A stretch of 64,000 nucleotides of DNA from Sphingomonas sp. (GTDB taxonomy: Bacteria > Pseudomonadota > Alphaproteobacteria > Sphingomonadales > Sphingomonadaceae). The notes under the pieces are model-generated. The model was not told the origin of the DNA, did not search any database, and was given only the letters and a program-made list of their open reading frames with translations. The stretch spans positions 806,001-870,000 of the forward strand of contig JAFOMG010000017.1 of NCBI GenBank assembly GCA_017418975.1, given 5' to 3'. Position numbers and translations under genes: made by a program. Shown here piece by piece: positions 40,757 through 51,379 of the stretch (its first letter is position 1; every line of letters begins with the position of its first letter).

Positions 40757-41041
40757 GTGCGACCCATTGGAGACTTCAGCGCTCCGGAGAAATCCCAAGT
40801 AAAACCCAGGCATCAACCAGAACTCATGAATGCAACCATTGCATCACGGGCAAGAAACGCAAGCACCAATCACCGCCGCCAACGGGATCAAGGCCAATAC
40901 CACGGGCAAAACCTTGTTCATCTTGATCAGAACCTTGCCTGTTGTTCACCGCATAGAACGAGCTGGGCCGGGCAAGGTTGCAGCGTGCGTTAATCTTTTG
41001 TTCGGGAGGCATTCACCCCGATACCGTCTATAGGGAGCGGG
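40757..41041. other. Lower-GC gap before the CAP-domain genes
   Basis: About 285 bases of visibly lower GC than the surroundings. No gene is convincing. A 25-codon minus-strand frame at 40844-40921 encodes a hydrophobic peptide (NKVLPVVLALIPLAAVIGAC) but has only a weak ribosome-binding site. GTTCGGGAGGC just before 41042 is the ribosome-binding site of the first CAP gene. Confidence 0.5.
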
Positions 41042-41644
41042 ATGCCACCTTTCCTCCCCCTTGCGCTCGCGATCGTCGCGCCGCCCCAGGCCGGGCTGGA
41101 GGCGGCGATACTCACCGAGATCAATTTCGCCCGCACTCGGCCACACGACTATGCCGAACGCCTCCGCGCCTATCGCAAGCTCTTCAAGGGCAGGATCGTC
41201 CGCTATCCCGGCAATCCGGACGGGCTGCGCACCAACGAGGGCACACGGGCAGTGGACGAAGCGATCCATTTCCTCGAGCGTCAGGCGCCCCTGGAACCGA
41301 TCGAACCGTCCACCCTGCTCGCCCGCGCCGCGCGCGACCATGTCCGCGAGCAGGGACCGAGCGGGCGCACCGGGCATATCTCGGCCGATGGCGGCAATCC
41401 GCGCGTCCGCGTGCAGCGCCGGGGCGGCGGCGACTATGTCGCCGAAGTGATAACCTATGGTCCGCCCAGCGCCGTCGAGGTGGTCCGCCAGTTGATCGTC
41501 GATGACGGCGTGCCCGGCCGCGGGCACCGCCGGACGCTGTTCGCGGCCGAGATGCGCCATGCCGGCGTCGCCTGCGGGCCGCACAAGGGGTATCGGGTGA
41601 TGTGCGTCGCCGATCTCGGCCGGCAGGCCGACGGCCGCCCCTAA
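41042..41644 (+). CDS. CAP (SCP/PR-1)-domain protein 1
   Basis: A 200-residue secreted or membrane-tethered CAP-domain protein. A hydrophobic N-terminus (MPPFLPLALAIVAPPQA) is followed by LEAAILTEINFARTRPHDYA, the CAP helix-1 motif. TNEGTRAVDEAIHFLERQAP, LLARAARDHVREQGPSGRTG and HISADGGNPRVRVQ give the CAP-cavity His. VIVDDGVPGRGHRRTLFAAE-like sequence (LIVDDGVPGRGHRRTLF) carries the second His. It is about 45-50% similar by eye to the next gene, so they are tandem paralogs. CAP proteins bind lipids or act extracellularly; the function here is unknown. Confidence 0.85.
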   Translation: MPPFLPLALAIVAPPQAGLEAAILTEINFARTRPHDYAERLRAYRKLFKGRIVRYPGNPDGLRTNEGTRAVDEAIHFLERQAPLEPIEPSTLLARAARDHVREQGPSGRTGHISADGGNPRVRVQRRGGGDYVAEVITYGPPSAVEVVRQLIVDDGVPGRGHRRTLFAAEMRHAGVACGPHKGYRVMCVADLGRQADGRP

Positions 41645-41753
41645 GGTTAACTCCCGAATATCCGCTTGCCTTCTCAGGCGGTTAAGCGGATGTCACTATC
41701 CGTGACGCAACGGACGGGCGCGGGGCCCGGCCGGCTCCGGGGGGAGCCCGATC

Positions 41754-42473
41754 GTGATTGCCAAGAGCCGCTGGATCGCCGCGCTCGGCGCGGGCGCCCT
41801 GTTGCTGGCCGGCGGCACCGCCGCTTCGGCCGGCGAGCGCGCCACCAATGCCTCGCACCTCGAGCGCGACGTACTCGCCGAGATCAATCGCGCGCGCGCG
41901 AACCCCCGCGAATATGCCGAGACGCTGCGGGAATATCGCGACTTCTTCGACGGCCGGGTACTGTTCCTGCCGGGCGACCAGAACGGCGTGATCACCAATG
42001 AGGGCGTCGACGCAGTCGATGAGGCGATCGATTTCCTGGAGCGTCAGGAGCCGCTGCCGCCGCTCGGCCGGGCCGAGTTGCTGACGCTGGCGGCACAGGA
42101 TCATGCCGACGACCAGGGCGCCACCGGCGGCAACGGCCATGTCTCGCGCGACGGGCTGAGCCCCGGCGAGCGCGTGCGGCGGCATGGCGGCGATATCTAT
42201 GTCGGCGAAGGCATCTGGTATGGCAGCGGCGACGCCGGCGCGGTCGTCCGCAGCCTGATCATCGACGACGGCGTGCGCGGCCGGGGGCATCGCGCGCTGC
42301 TGTTCCAGGCGGACTTCCGCTTCGCCGGCGTCGGCTGCGGCGCGCATCGACGCTTCGGCAGCATCTGCGTGGTCGATTTCAGCGGCACCGCCGACGGCTC
42401 GCCGGTGGTGCCGGAATGGGCCCGGGCACGCGGCGGCCAGGTTTTTCGGATGCCGGCGACGACGAAGCGCTGA
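41754..42473 (+). CDS. CAP (SCP/PR-1)-domain protein 2
   Basis: A 239-residue paralog of the preceding protein. A signal peptide (SRWIAALGAGALLLAGGTAA) is followed by LERDVLAEINRARANPREYA, ETLREYRDFFDGRVLFLPGD, NEGVDAVDEAIDFLERQEPL, GHVSRDGLSPGERVRRHGGD (cavity His) and LIIDDGVRGRGHRALLFQAD. A 25-residue C-terminal extension (PVVPEWARARGGQVFRMPAT) is extra relative to CAP 1. The start is GTG at 41754 with GGGGAG upstream. The tandem arrangement implies a local duplication. Confidence 0.87.
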   Translation: MIAKSRWIAALGAGALLLAGGTAASAGERATNASHLERDVLAEINRARANPREYAETLREYRDFFDGRVLFLPGDQNGVITNEGVDAVDEAIDFLERQEPLPPLGRAELLTLAAQDHADDQGATGGNGHVSRDGLSPGERVRRHGGDIYVGEGIWYGSGDAGAVVRSLIIDDGVRGRGHRALLFQADFRFAGVGCGAHRRFGSICVVDFSGTADGSPVVPEWARARGGQVFRMPATTKR

Positions 42474-42517
42474 GGCGCATTGCCAGACGCTCTCTTATCG
42501 GTGAGGATCGTGCCTAA

Positions 42518-42805
42518 ATGGCTTATCTGGTGCTGTTCCTCGCGGGGGCGCTGCTCTGCAACGCGATCCCCCATCTCGCCGCCGGCCTGCGCGGCGAGCC
42601 CTTCCCCACGCCCTTTTCCCGCCCGCGCGGCGTGGGGCTCTCGACGCCGCTGATGAACTTCTACTGGGGCTCGGCGAACCTGCTGATCGGCATCTCGGCG
42701 CTGCTCAGCTATTCGCTGCGGATCTATGGCATATGGCCGGTGATCGCCGGCTGGCTGGTACTGGGAAGCTATTGCGCGTGGCACTTCGGGAAGGTGCGGC
42801 GATAG
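42518..42805 (+). CDS. Small integral membrane protein
   Basis: A 95-residue protein with three hydrophobic segments (YLVLFLAGALLCNAIPHLAA, NLLIGISALLSYSL and GIWPVIAGWLVLGSYCAWHF) and a short basic C-terminus (GKVRR). GEPFPTPFSRPRGVGLSTPL between TM1 and TM2 looks conserved rather than random. I recognise no named family. It lies 44 bases after the second CAP gene on the same strand and could be cotranscribed. Confidence 0.65.
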   Translation: MAYLVLFLAGALLCNAIPHLAAGLRGEPFPTPFSRPRGVGLSTPLMNFYWGSANLLIGISALLSYSLRIYGIWPVIAGWLVLGSYCAWHFGKVRR

Positions 42806-42956
42806 GCCGATGCATATGCCCTGGTTCAGACGCTGGGCAGGCTTTGGCTATATTGCCGCCTCGTGGCAGGGCTGGCTCGCCACCATTTCCTGCCTGGCAG
42901 TCGGAGGCGCGCCGGCGCGGGACCGCTGACCGGGCGCAGCCCCCCGGACAACAAGC

Positions 42957-43436
42957 CTATCTGAAGAAAATGATCGGCTCTTCGAAGAAAATCCGCTTCG
43001 GCGGGCCACCGGTCGAGAAGCGGACCGCCGCTGGAGCGGCACCCGCAAAGCTGTCGCCGACGGCAGGCGACAATATCAGCTTGCCGCCGCGTATCGTCAC
43101 GCGCACCCCATAGTCGAGAACGCCATATTGCCCGATGTAACGGCCATGCGTCATGACGATTATCCGCCGGCCCCCATGACTGGCGCACTCCGGGCAAACG
43201 GGCCGCAACTTGTAACGATAATCGTAAATGGCGAAGCTGCGCCCGCCGGCCCGGATATCCCCAACCTTGCGGACGGCGATCTGGTCTCGCCGGCAGTCGG
43301 TCGAGCCCGAAAATGCGCCCGCGATCAATGCGGGGGCGAGCCCCTTCAGGCACTCCACCCCGGATCGATCATCCGCCGCCGGTCCATGGATCGACCAAAG
43401 GAACAGGATCATCGCGGCGAATGTGCTGAGCGTCAT
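42957..43436 (-). CDS. Secreted hypothetical protein downstream of mutL
   Basis: A 159-residue protein with a signal peptide (MTLSTFAAMILFLWSIHGPA). The mature part contains Cys residues in GVECLKGLAPA, GSTDCRRDQ and VCPECASHGG, and beta-type segments (RSFAIYDYRYKLRPVC, GRRIIVMTHGRYIGQYGVLD, YGVRVTIRGGKLIL). The ATG at 43436 lies one base after the mutL stop codon, with GGCGGAAG upstream, so it is probably read from the mutL message. Function unknown. Confidence 0.65.
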   Translation of the reverse strand: MTLSTFAAMILFLWSIHGPAADDRSGVECLKGLAPALIAGAFSGSTDCRRDQIAVRKVGDIRAGGRSFAIYDYRYKLRPVCPECASHGGRRIIVMTHGRYIGQYGVLDYGVRVTIRGGKLILSPAVGDSFAGAAPAAVRFSTGGPPKRIFFEEPIIFFR

Positions 43437-43437
43437 C

Positions 43438-45240
43438 TCACTTCCGCCCGAACAGCTTCTCGATATCGCCATGCGCCAGCTTCACCCAGGTCGGGCGGCC
43501 ATGGTTGCACTGGCCCGAATGCGGCGTGACTTCCATCTCGCGGAGCAGCGCGTTCATCTCGGCCACCGACAGCACGCGCCCTGCCCGCACCGAGCCATGG
43601 CAGGCCATGGTCGCCGCGACATGGTCGAGTTTCTCCTTGAGGCTGAGCGCCTCGTCGAAGCTGGCGAGTTCGTCGGCGAGATCGGTGACGAGCGCGTGCA
43701 CGTCGCCCTTGCCGAGCGCGGCCGGCACCGCGCGGACCAGCATGGCACGGGGTCCGAAACGCTCGAGATCCAGGCCGAACTCGGAAAGCTCGGCGGCGCG
43801 GGCTTCCAGCCGGTCGCAGCCGGGCTCGTCCAGTTCCACGACTTCGGGGACGAGCAACCCCTGCGACGCCACGCCGCCCTCGGACATGGCACGGCGCATC
43901 CGCTCGAGCACGAGCCGCTCATGCGCGGCATGCTGGTCGACCAGGACCAGGCCGTCCTCGGCCTCGGCGACGATATAGGTCCTGGCGACCTGGCCACGCG
44001 CCACGCCGAGCGGATGCTGGATGCTCTGGGGCACGGGCTCGACCGCCGGCTCGGCGCGCGCGAGCGGCGGCGGGGCCGAGAAGCTCGGGCGGCGATCCTG
44101 GACGCTGGCGTAACTATAGGTCGGCGCCGGGTGGTACTGCGGTGCCGGCGCGAGGCCGGGTCCGGCATCCCATAGCTGCGGCGCAGGTGCCACCGGCACA
44201 TTGGTCTCGCTGGTCCACATCCCCAAAGCCGCCTCGCTCGGGCGCTGGGCGCTGCGATGGCCCGCCTCGTCGAGCGCGCGACGCAGGCCCGAGACGATCA
44301 TCCCGCGCACCAGCGCCGGATCGCGGAAGCGAACCTCGGTCTTGGCCGGATGGACGTTCACATCGACCTGGTCGGGCGGCACGTCCAGGAACAGGGCGAC
44401 CACCGGATGGCGATCGCGCGCCAGCATCTCGGCATAGGCGCCGCGCAGCGCGCCGATGAGCAGCCGGTCCTTCACCGGGCGGCCGTTGACGAACAGATAT
44501 TGGTGATCGGCCACGCCGCGATTGAAGGTCGGCAGGCCGGCGACGCCGCCCAGCGTGATCCCCTCGCGCTCGAAATCCACCGCGACGCTGTTCTCGGCCA
44601 GCGCGCGATCGGTGAGCCCGGCCACCCGCTCCGGCCCGGTCTCCCCGCCCTGCACCTGCAGCGCCCGGCGGCCGTCATGCTCGACCGAGAAGGCGATATC
44701 GGGCCGCGCCATGGCGAGGCGCTTCATCACGTCGAGGCTGGCGGCATATTCCGCGCGCGGCGAGCGCAGGAACTTGCGGCGCGCCGGCACGCGGCCGAAC
44801 AGCGCCTCGACTCGCACGCGCGTGCCCGGGGGAAGCGCCGCCGGGCCTTCGGAGACAAGCGCGCCATTGTCGACCACCCGGCTCCAGCCCTCGGCGCCGC
44901 GCACCCGGCTCTCCAGCGTCATCCGCGCCACGCTGGCGATCGAGGGCAAGGCCTCGCCGCGAAAGCCCAGGGTCGTGACCTGGTCGATCTCGTCGTCGGG
45001 GAGCTTGGACGTGGCGTGGCGTTCCAGCGCGAGCGCCATTTCGGGCGGCGACATGCCGCAGCCGTCATCCGTGACCTCGATCAGATCGGTGCCGCCGCCG
45101 GCCAGTTTGACGGCGATCCGGGTGGCTCCGGCGTCGATTGCGTTTTCGACCAGTTCTTTCAGCGCGCTGGCGGGGCGTTCGACCACTTCTCCCGCTGCAA
45201 TTCGGTTGACAAGGTGTTCGGGCAGACGGCGTATTGACAT
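43438..45240 (-). CDS. mutL: DNA mismatch repair protein MutL
   Basis: A 600-residue GHKL ATPase. The N-terminal motifs are ASALKELVENAIDAGATRIA, VTDDGCGMSPPEMALALERH, and TLGFRGEALPSIASVARM. The C-terminal domain has VDQHAAHERLVLERMR, an exact DQHA(X)2E(X)4E endonuclease motif, plus MACHGSVRAG and GQCNHGRPTW for metal binding. It is therefore predicted to be a nicking MutL, as in bacteria lacking MutH. The start at 45240 (MSIRRLPEHLVNRIAAGEVV) begins the conserved block. It is divergent from mreB. Confidence 0.96.
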   Translation of the reverse strand: MSIRRLPEHLVNRIAAGEVVERPASALKELVENAIDAGATRIAVKLAGGGTDLIEVTDDGCGMSPPEMALALERHATSKLPDDEIDQVTTLGFRGEALPSIASVARMTLESRVRGAEGWSRVVDNGALVSEGPAALPPGTRVRVEALFGRVPARRKFLRSPRAEYAASLDVMKRLAMARPDIAFSVEHDGRRALQVQGGETGPERVAGLTDRALAENSVAVDFEREGITLGGVAGLPTFNRGVADHQYLFVNGRPVKDRLLIGALRGAYAEMLARDRHPVVALFLDVPPDQVDVNVHPAKTEVRFRDPALVRGMIVSGLRRALDEAGHRSAQRPSEAALGMWTSETNVPVAPAPQLWDAGPGLAPAPQYHPAPTYSYASVQDRRPSFSAPPPLARAEPAVEPVPQSIQHPLGVARGQVARTYIVAEAEDGLVLVDQHAAHERLVLERMRRAMSEGGVASQGLLVPEVVELDEPGCDRLEARAAELSEFGLDLERFGPRAMLVRAVPAALGKGDVHALVTDLADELASFDEALSLKEKLDHVAATMACHGSVRAGRVLSVAEMNALLREMEVTPHSGQCNHGRPTWVKLAHGDIEKLFGRK

Positions 45241-45392
45241 GGTCGTTGCTCTAGCCCAAGCGGCGGCATCCCGCGACCCCAACCGCATGGCAACCAGGCC
45301 GGATTCTCCAGTCCGTCCCGGAAAGGTCCCGGACTAGATATTTTGTGCGATTAGCCGGCGGCGGGCGCCCGCCTGGCAGGACGGAAACATAG

Positions 45393-46433
<1,041 letters not shown>

Positions 46434-46448
46434 TCGGAGCAAAGGGGT

Positions 46449-47354
46449 ATGGCGCCGCCACGCAACCGGCGCCCGGGGTTTTCGCGGCGGGCGCAATACG
46501 GGCTCTTCCTCGGCTATGTGGGGCTGGTCGGCGGAATGCTGATCGCGGCGGGCCTCTTGCTGCTTTCGATATTCAATCCACCGGCCTTTGGCGCGGTGCG
46601 TGGCTTCTTCTCCGAGATCACCACGCCCATCGCCTCCGCCTTCACCTGGGTGCGCACCAGCGTCGCGGGCGTGCCCGAGGGCGTCTCCAGCTATGTGAAC
46701 GTTCGCGGCGAGAATGCGCGGCTCAAGAAGCAGATCGCCGATAACGAGCTGCTGGTCGAGCGCGCGCGCACGCTCAACCAGGAGAACCGGCACCTGCGCG
46801 AGATGCTCAAGCTGCACGACGTCTCCACCGATGCCGTGGTGGTGGCGCGGCTGGTGGCGAGCTCGATGGGCAGCACCCGGCGCTATGCCACGCTCAACGC
46901 GGGCGGCTGGCAGGGCGTGAAGGCGGGGCAGCCCGTGCGCCAGCCCGACGGGCTGATCGGCCAGGTGGTGGAGACCAGCCCCAATACGGCGCGCGTGCTC
47001 CTGATCGTCGATCCGGAAAGCATCGTCCCGGTGCGCCGCACCCGCGACGGCCTGCCCGCGATCGCCACCGGGCGCGGCGACGGGCTGCTCGACGTGCGCT
47101 CGGCGAGCGTGGCGACGATGATCTTCCAGCCGGGCGACACCTTCGTCACCTCGGGCACGGGCGGCATCTTCTCGCCGAACATTCCCGTCGCGCGGGTGAT
47201 CCGCACCTCGCGCGACATCGCGGTGGCCCAGCCCTCGGCCAATCCCGACGCGCTCGATTTCGCGCTCGTCCAGGCGACGTTCCTGCCCGATCCCACGCCG
47301 GCACCGTCCCCTCGCCCCTCGGCCAGCGCAAAGCCCAAGGCCGAGAAGAAATAG
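46449..47354 (+). CDS. mreC: Rod-shape-determining protein MreC
   Basis: A 301-residue protein: basic cytoplasmic start, one TM (YVGLVGGMLIAAGLLLLSIF), a coiled coil (about residues 80-120: NARLKKQIADNELLVERART, LNQENRHLREMLKLHDVS), and the beta-rich periplasmic domain (RYATLNAGGWQGVKAGQPVR, GLIGQVVETSPNTARVLLIV, FVTSGTGGIFSPNIPVARVI). It links MreB to PBP2. It ends in a Pro/Ala/Lys tail. Confidence 0.96.
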   Translation: MAPPRNRRPGFSRRAQYGLFLGYVGLVGGMLIAAGLLLLSIFNPPAFGAVRGFFSEITTPIASAFTWVRTSVAGVPEGVSSYVNVRGENARLKKQIADNELLVERARTLNQENRHLREMLKLHDVSTDAVVVARLVASSMGSTRRYATLNAGGWQGVKAGQPVRQPDGLIGQVVETSPNTARVLLIVDPESIVPVRRTRDGLPAIATGRGDGLLDVRSASVATMIFQPGDTFVTSGTGGIFSPNIPVARVIRTSRDIAVAQPSANPDALDFALVQATFLPDPTPAPSPRPSASAKPKAEKK

Positions 47355-47356
47355 CG

Positions 47357-47863
47357 GTGACCGACTATCTCCCCCTCGGTCGCAGCGAGAAGATGCCGCG
47401 CAGCATCTGGCTGGCGCCGCTCTCGGTGATGCTGGGGTCGATGACGACCCTGTTGCCGGTGGTGGCGACTGTGCCGTTCCTGCCGCCCTTCGGGCTGCTG
47501 CTGCTGCTCGCCTGGCGGCTGATGCGGGCCGATGCCATGAAGGTGTGGATGCCCGTGCCGCTGGGTTTCTTCGACGACATGCTGAGCGGCCAGCCCCTGG
47601 GCAGCGCGATGCTGCTCTGGTCGGCGGCGGTGCTGATGGTGGACGTGCTCGATACGCGGCTGGTGTGGCGCGACTTCTGGCAGGACTGGCTGATCGCCAG
47701 CGGCGCGATCGCCTTCGTGCTGATCGGCGGGCGACTGGTCGCGGTCCCCTTCACGGCGCATGTCGACACGGCGCTGCTCATCCAGATTCTTGTCTCCGCG
47801 GCGCTGTTTCCCGTGGTTGCCCGGTTCTGCGCATGGCTCGATCGGGATAAGAAGCGACAATAA
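47357..47863 (+). CDS. mreD: Rod-shape-determining protein MreD
   Basis: A 168-residue integral membrane protein with about five hydrophobic segments (SVMLGSMTTLLPVVATVPFL, FGLLLLLAWRLM, GSAMLLWSAAVLMVDVLDTR, WLIASGAIAFVLIGGRLVAV, TALLIQILVSAALFPVVARF). Its size, membrane layout and position between mreC and mrdA identify it. The start is GTG, two bases after mreC, and the stop overlaps the mrdA start (TAATG). Confidence 0.93.
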   Translation: MTDYLPLGRSEKMPRSIWLAPLSVMLGSMTTLLPVVATVPFLPPFGLLLLLAWRLMRADAMKVWMPVPLGFFDDMLSGQPLGSAMLLWSAAVLMVDVLDTRLVWRDFWQDWLIASGAIAFVLIGGRLVAVPFTAHVDTALLIQILVSAALFPVVARFCAWLDRDKKRQ

Positions 47864-49896
47864 TGGCCCGGATCACCGAAGCAGCGCAGGCTTATAGTTT
47901 CTCCCGCCGCGCGCTGGTGCTCGGCGGGATCCAGGGCGCGGCCGCGCTGGTGCTGGCCGGGCGGATGACCTGGCTCGCCGTGTTCGAGAACGAGCGCTAC
48001 CGGCTGACCGCCGAGAGCAACCGGGTGCGCCTCACGCTCACGCCGCCGCGGCGGGGCTGGATCGTCGACCGCAGCGGCATCCCGATCGCCAACAACCGCA
48101 CCGCGTTCCGCGTCGACATGATCCCCGACCGGATGGAGGACAAGGAGAAGACGCTGGGCATGCTCCAGCAGATCCTGAGCCTCTCCGAGGAAGAAATGTC
48201 GCGCATCCGCACCGACCTGAAGCGGGCGGCGGGCTTCCAGCCGGTGCAGGTCTCGGACAATCTCGACTGGGAGCGCTTCGCCGCGGTGAGCGTGCGCGTG
48301 CCGGAAATGCCCGGCGTGCAGCCGACCCGCGGCTTTTCGCGCAACTATCCGCTCGCGGCCGGTGTCGCCCATCTCGTCGGCTATGTCGGCACCGCTTCGG
48401 CCGAGCAGTATCAGAAGGAAAAGGACCCGCTGCTCGTCGCTCCAGGCTTCAAGCTGGGCAAGGACGGGCTGGAGAAGACGCTGGAGGATCGCCTGCGCGG
48501 CACGCCGGGCGCCAAGCGCGTCGAGGTCACGGCGCATGGCCGGCTGGTCAAGGAACTCGCCACCCGGCCCGACCAGCCGGGCGAGACGGTGAAGCTCACC
48601 ATCGACGCGCTGCTCCAGGAATATGTCGCGCGCCGGCTGGGCACCAATTCCGGCTCGGCCGTGGTGATCGACGTGAGCAATGGCGACATCCTCGCCATGG
48701 TCTCGATGCCCGCTTATGATCCCAACAGCTTCTCCGACGGCATCAGCCGCAACGAATGGAAGATGCTGAGCGAGGACGACCATGTGCCCTTGATGAACAA
48801 GGTGCTGCAGGGCCTCTATCCGCCGGGCTCCACGGTGAAGCCGATGAACGGGCTGGCGCTGTTGCACGCGGGCGTCGATCCCAATGCCCGGGTGGTCTGC
48901 TCGGGCGCGCTGCGCGTGGGCAACGGCGTGTTCCACTGCCACAAGCGCGGGGGGCATGGCGCGCTCGACCTCAAGCATGCCATCATGCAGAGCTGTGACA
49001 TCTATTTCTACGAGATGGTCCGCCGCGTCGGCTATGACGCGGTGGCTCCGATGGCGCGCGCGCTCGGCCTTGGCCAGAAGTTCGATCTGCCCTTCACCAC
49101 CCAGCGCTTCGGCACCGTGCCCGACAGCGCCTGGAAGCTGAAGCGCTACAAGCAGCAATGGACCGTCGCCGATTCGCTCAACGCCTCGATCGGCCAGGGC
49201 TATGTGCTCGCCAATCCGCTGCAGCTGGCGGTGATGGCGAGCCGGCTGGCGTCCGGGCGCCAGCTCATTCCGCGGCTGCTCGCGGATGCTCCGCACCAGG
49301 ATGCCCCGCCCCTCGCCTCCACGCCCGAGCAGCTGGCGATCATCCGCGACGCGATGTTCGGCGTGATCAATTCGGGCGGCACCGGCGGCGCCGCGCGGAT
49401 CCAGGTTCCCGGGGTCACCCTGGCCGGCAAGACCGGCACCGCGCAGGTCCGCCGCATCACCATGGCGGAGCGCGCATCCGGCGTGCTCAAGAACGCCTCG
49501 CTGCCGTTCAAGCTGCGCGACCACGCACTGCTCGTCTGCTTCGCCCCGGCGGACAATCCGAAATATGCCGCCGGCATCGTGCTCGAGCATAACGGCCACA
49601 CCGTCCGCAATCTCGACACGCCGATGATCGGCCGCGACATCATGACCTTCCTGTTCGACCGGAAGCTCGCGATGGAATCGCTGCACCGCGAGGAGCCGAC
49701 CTGGGGCGGCGACTATCGCACCCGGATGGCCGAGCAGGCGCGGGCCTTCAAGGCGGCCCAGAGCGCGCCGCCGCCGGAGGCGCCCGAGGATGCGGCCGAG
49801 GCGGCGAGCACCGTCGCGTCCGAAGCCGCCAATGCCACGACCAGCAACACGATCGACAGCAGCGCGGCCGAACGCGGCAGCGTGGAGGCAGACTGA
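47863..49896 (+). CDS. mrdA: Penicillin-binding protein 2
   Basis: A 677-residue transpeptidase of the elongasome. One TM near residues 20-40 is followed by the dimerisation domain (RGWIVDRSGIPIANNRTAFR). The transpeptidase motifs are SxxK in YPPGSTVKPMNGLALLH, SxN-type in HAIMQSCDIYFYEMVRR, and KTGT in VTLAGKTGTAQVRRITM. A 50-residue Ala/Glu/Pro-rich C-terminal tail is extra relative to E. coli. The start codon overlaps the mreD stop and its stop overlaps rodA. Confidence 0.97.
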   Translation: MARITEAAQAYSFSRRALVLGGIQGAAALVLAGRMTWLAVFENERYRLTAESNRVRLTLTPPRRGWIVDRSGIPIANNRTAFRVDMIPDRMEDKEKTLGMLQQILSLSEEEMSRIRTDLKRAAGFQPVQVSDNLDWERFAAVSVRVPEMPGVQPTRGFSRNYPLAAGVAHLVGYVGTASAEQYQKEKDPLLVAPGFKLGKDGLEKTLEDRLRGTPGAKRVEVTAHGRLVKELATRPDQPGETVKLTIDALLQEYVARRLGTNSGSAVVIDVSNGDILAMVSMPAYDPNSFSDGISRNEWKMLSEDDHVPLMNKVLQGLYPPGSTVKPMNGLALLHAGVDPNARVVCSGALRVGNGVFHCHKRGGHGALDLKHAIMQSCDIYFYEMVRRVGYDAVAPMARALGLGQKFDLPFTTQRFGTVPDSAWKLKRYKQQWTVADSLNASIGQGYVLANPLQLAVMASRLASGRQLIPRLLADAPHQDAPPLASTPEQLAIIRDAMFGVINSGGTGGAARIQVPGVTLAGKTGTAQVRRITMAERASGVLKNASLPFKLRDHALLVCFAPADNPKYAAGIVLEHNGHTVRNLDTPMIGRDIMTFLFDRKLAMESLHREEPTWGGDYRTRMAEQARAFKAAQSAPPPEAPEDAAEAASTVASEAANATTSNTIDSSAAERGSVEAD

Positions 49897-51032
49897 TGGC
49901 CACGCTCCAATCCTCGGGCCTCGGCCCCTCCGGCATCGTTCCCGGGCCGCTCGCGCAGCTGCCCTGGCGGATCATCGGGCTGGTGGTGGCGATCGGCATG
50001 TTCGGGCTGGTCGTGCTCTATTCGGCCGCGAGCGGCAGCATGACGCCCTGGGCGTTCAACCAGGGGCTGCGCTTCTTCGTCTTCCTCGCCATGGCCATCG
50101 GCCTGTCGCGCGTGCCGGAGAGCTTCTGGGCGCTGGGCGCCTTCCCCATGTACATCGTCATCGTGGTGATGCTGGTCGGCGTGGAGCTGCTGGGCGCGGT
50201 GGCGGGCGGCAGCCAGCGATGGCTCGACCTGGGCTTTATCCGACTGCAGCCTTCCGAGCTGATGAAGCCGGTGATCGTGATGGCGATGGCGCGTTTCTAC
50301 GAGATATTGCCCGCGGGCGAGATCCGGAAGTTCGGGGCGATCTGGCCCGCCGGCGTGCTGATCGGCATTCCGGCCGGCCTGGTCATGCTCCAGCCCGATC
50401 TCGGCACCGCGCTGATGATCACCGCGGGCGGCGTGACGGTGATGTTCCTGGCCGGCATCCCGCTGCGGCTGTTCATCGGCGGCGCGCTGGCGCTGGCGGT
50501 GGCGGCGCCGCTGGCGGTGAACTTCGTCCTGCACGACTATCAGCGCAACCGCGTGCTGATCTTCCTCGATCCCGAGAGCGATCCGCTGGGCACCGGCTAT
50601 CACATCAGCCAGTCCAAGGTGGCGATCGGATCGGGCGGGGTGTTCGGCAAGGGCTTCCTGCAGGGCACCCAGAGCCATCTCGACTATCTGCCCGAGGGGC
50701 ATACCGATTTCGCGCTGGCGACGATGATGGAGGAATGGGGGCTGATGGGCGGCTTCTTCCTGATCGTCGGCTTCGGCATCCTGATCCGCTGGGGGATCGG
50801 CGTGAGCATGCGCGCGCAGAGCCGCTTCGCCCGGCTGACGGCGGCGGGCCTCTCCGCCACGATCTTCTTCTACTGCGCGATCAACATGGCGATGGTGATG
50901 GGCCTGGCGCCGGTGGTGGGCGTGCCGCTGCCGCTGATCAGCTTCGGCGGCACGGCCGTGATGACGTTCATGATCTGCTTCGGAATCCTGCTCTCGATCG
51001 ACCGCCAGAGCCGCCGCGTGCAGCGCTGGTGA
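49896..51032 (+). CDS. rodA: Peptidoglycan glycosyltransferase RodA
   Basis: A 378-residue SEDS-family polymerase with ten predicted membrane segments. Diagnostic blocks are RWLDLGFIRLQPSELMKPVI, GLVMLQPDLGTALMITAGGV, YLPEGHTDFALATMMEEWGL (catalytic Asp region), and VVGVPLPLISFGGTAVMTFM. It polymerises glycan strands together with PBP2. Last gene of the mre-mrd operon. Confidence 0.97.
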   Translation: MATLQSSGLGPSGIVPGPLAQLPWRIIGLVVAIGMFGLVVLYSAASGSMTPWAFNQGLRFFVFLAMAIGLSRVPESFWALGAFPMYIVIVVMLVGVELLGAVAGGSQRWLDLGFIRLQPSELMKPVIVMAMARFYEILPAGEIRKFGAIWPAGVLIGIPAGLVMLQPDLGTALMITAGGVTVMFLAGIPLRLFIGGALALAVAAPLAVNFVLHDYQRNRVLIFLDPESDPLGTGYHISQSKVAIGSGGVFGKGFLQGTQSHLDYLPEGHTDFALATMMEEWGLMGGFFLIVGFGILIRWGIGVSMRAQSRFARLTAAGLSATIFFYCAINMAMVMGLAPVVGVPLPLISFGGTAVMTFMICFGILLSIDRQSRRVQRW

Positions 51033-51133
51033 TTTTTTTGTGATTGGGGGTTTACAAGCCGCGAAGCGCGCCGCTAAAGGCGCTCCTCCACTGCGGAGGC
51101 GCACCCACCAAGGACGCCGAAACAAGCCGGAAT

Positions 51134-51209
<76 letters not shown>

Positions 51210-51379
51210 TTTCCTCAGTGACTTGGCGCCCATCGCGAGCGGCGATCATTCTCCAGACCGATATCGAAGGCAGCGGCCGGCATGTGAAGCTGCCTGACGG
51301 CTCCGGCCTGCGGTGTCGGGCGCCCGCCGCCAACCAGGCTCCGGCCGCGCATTTCCCGGGCCCGCGCGGCCGCTCCCGG

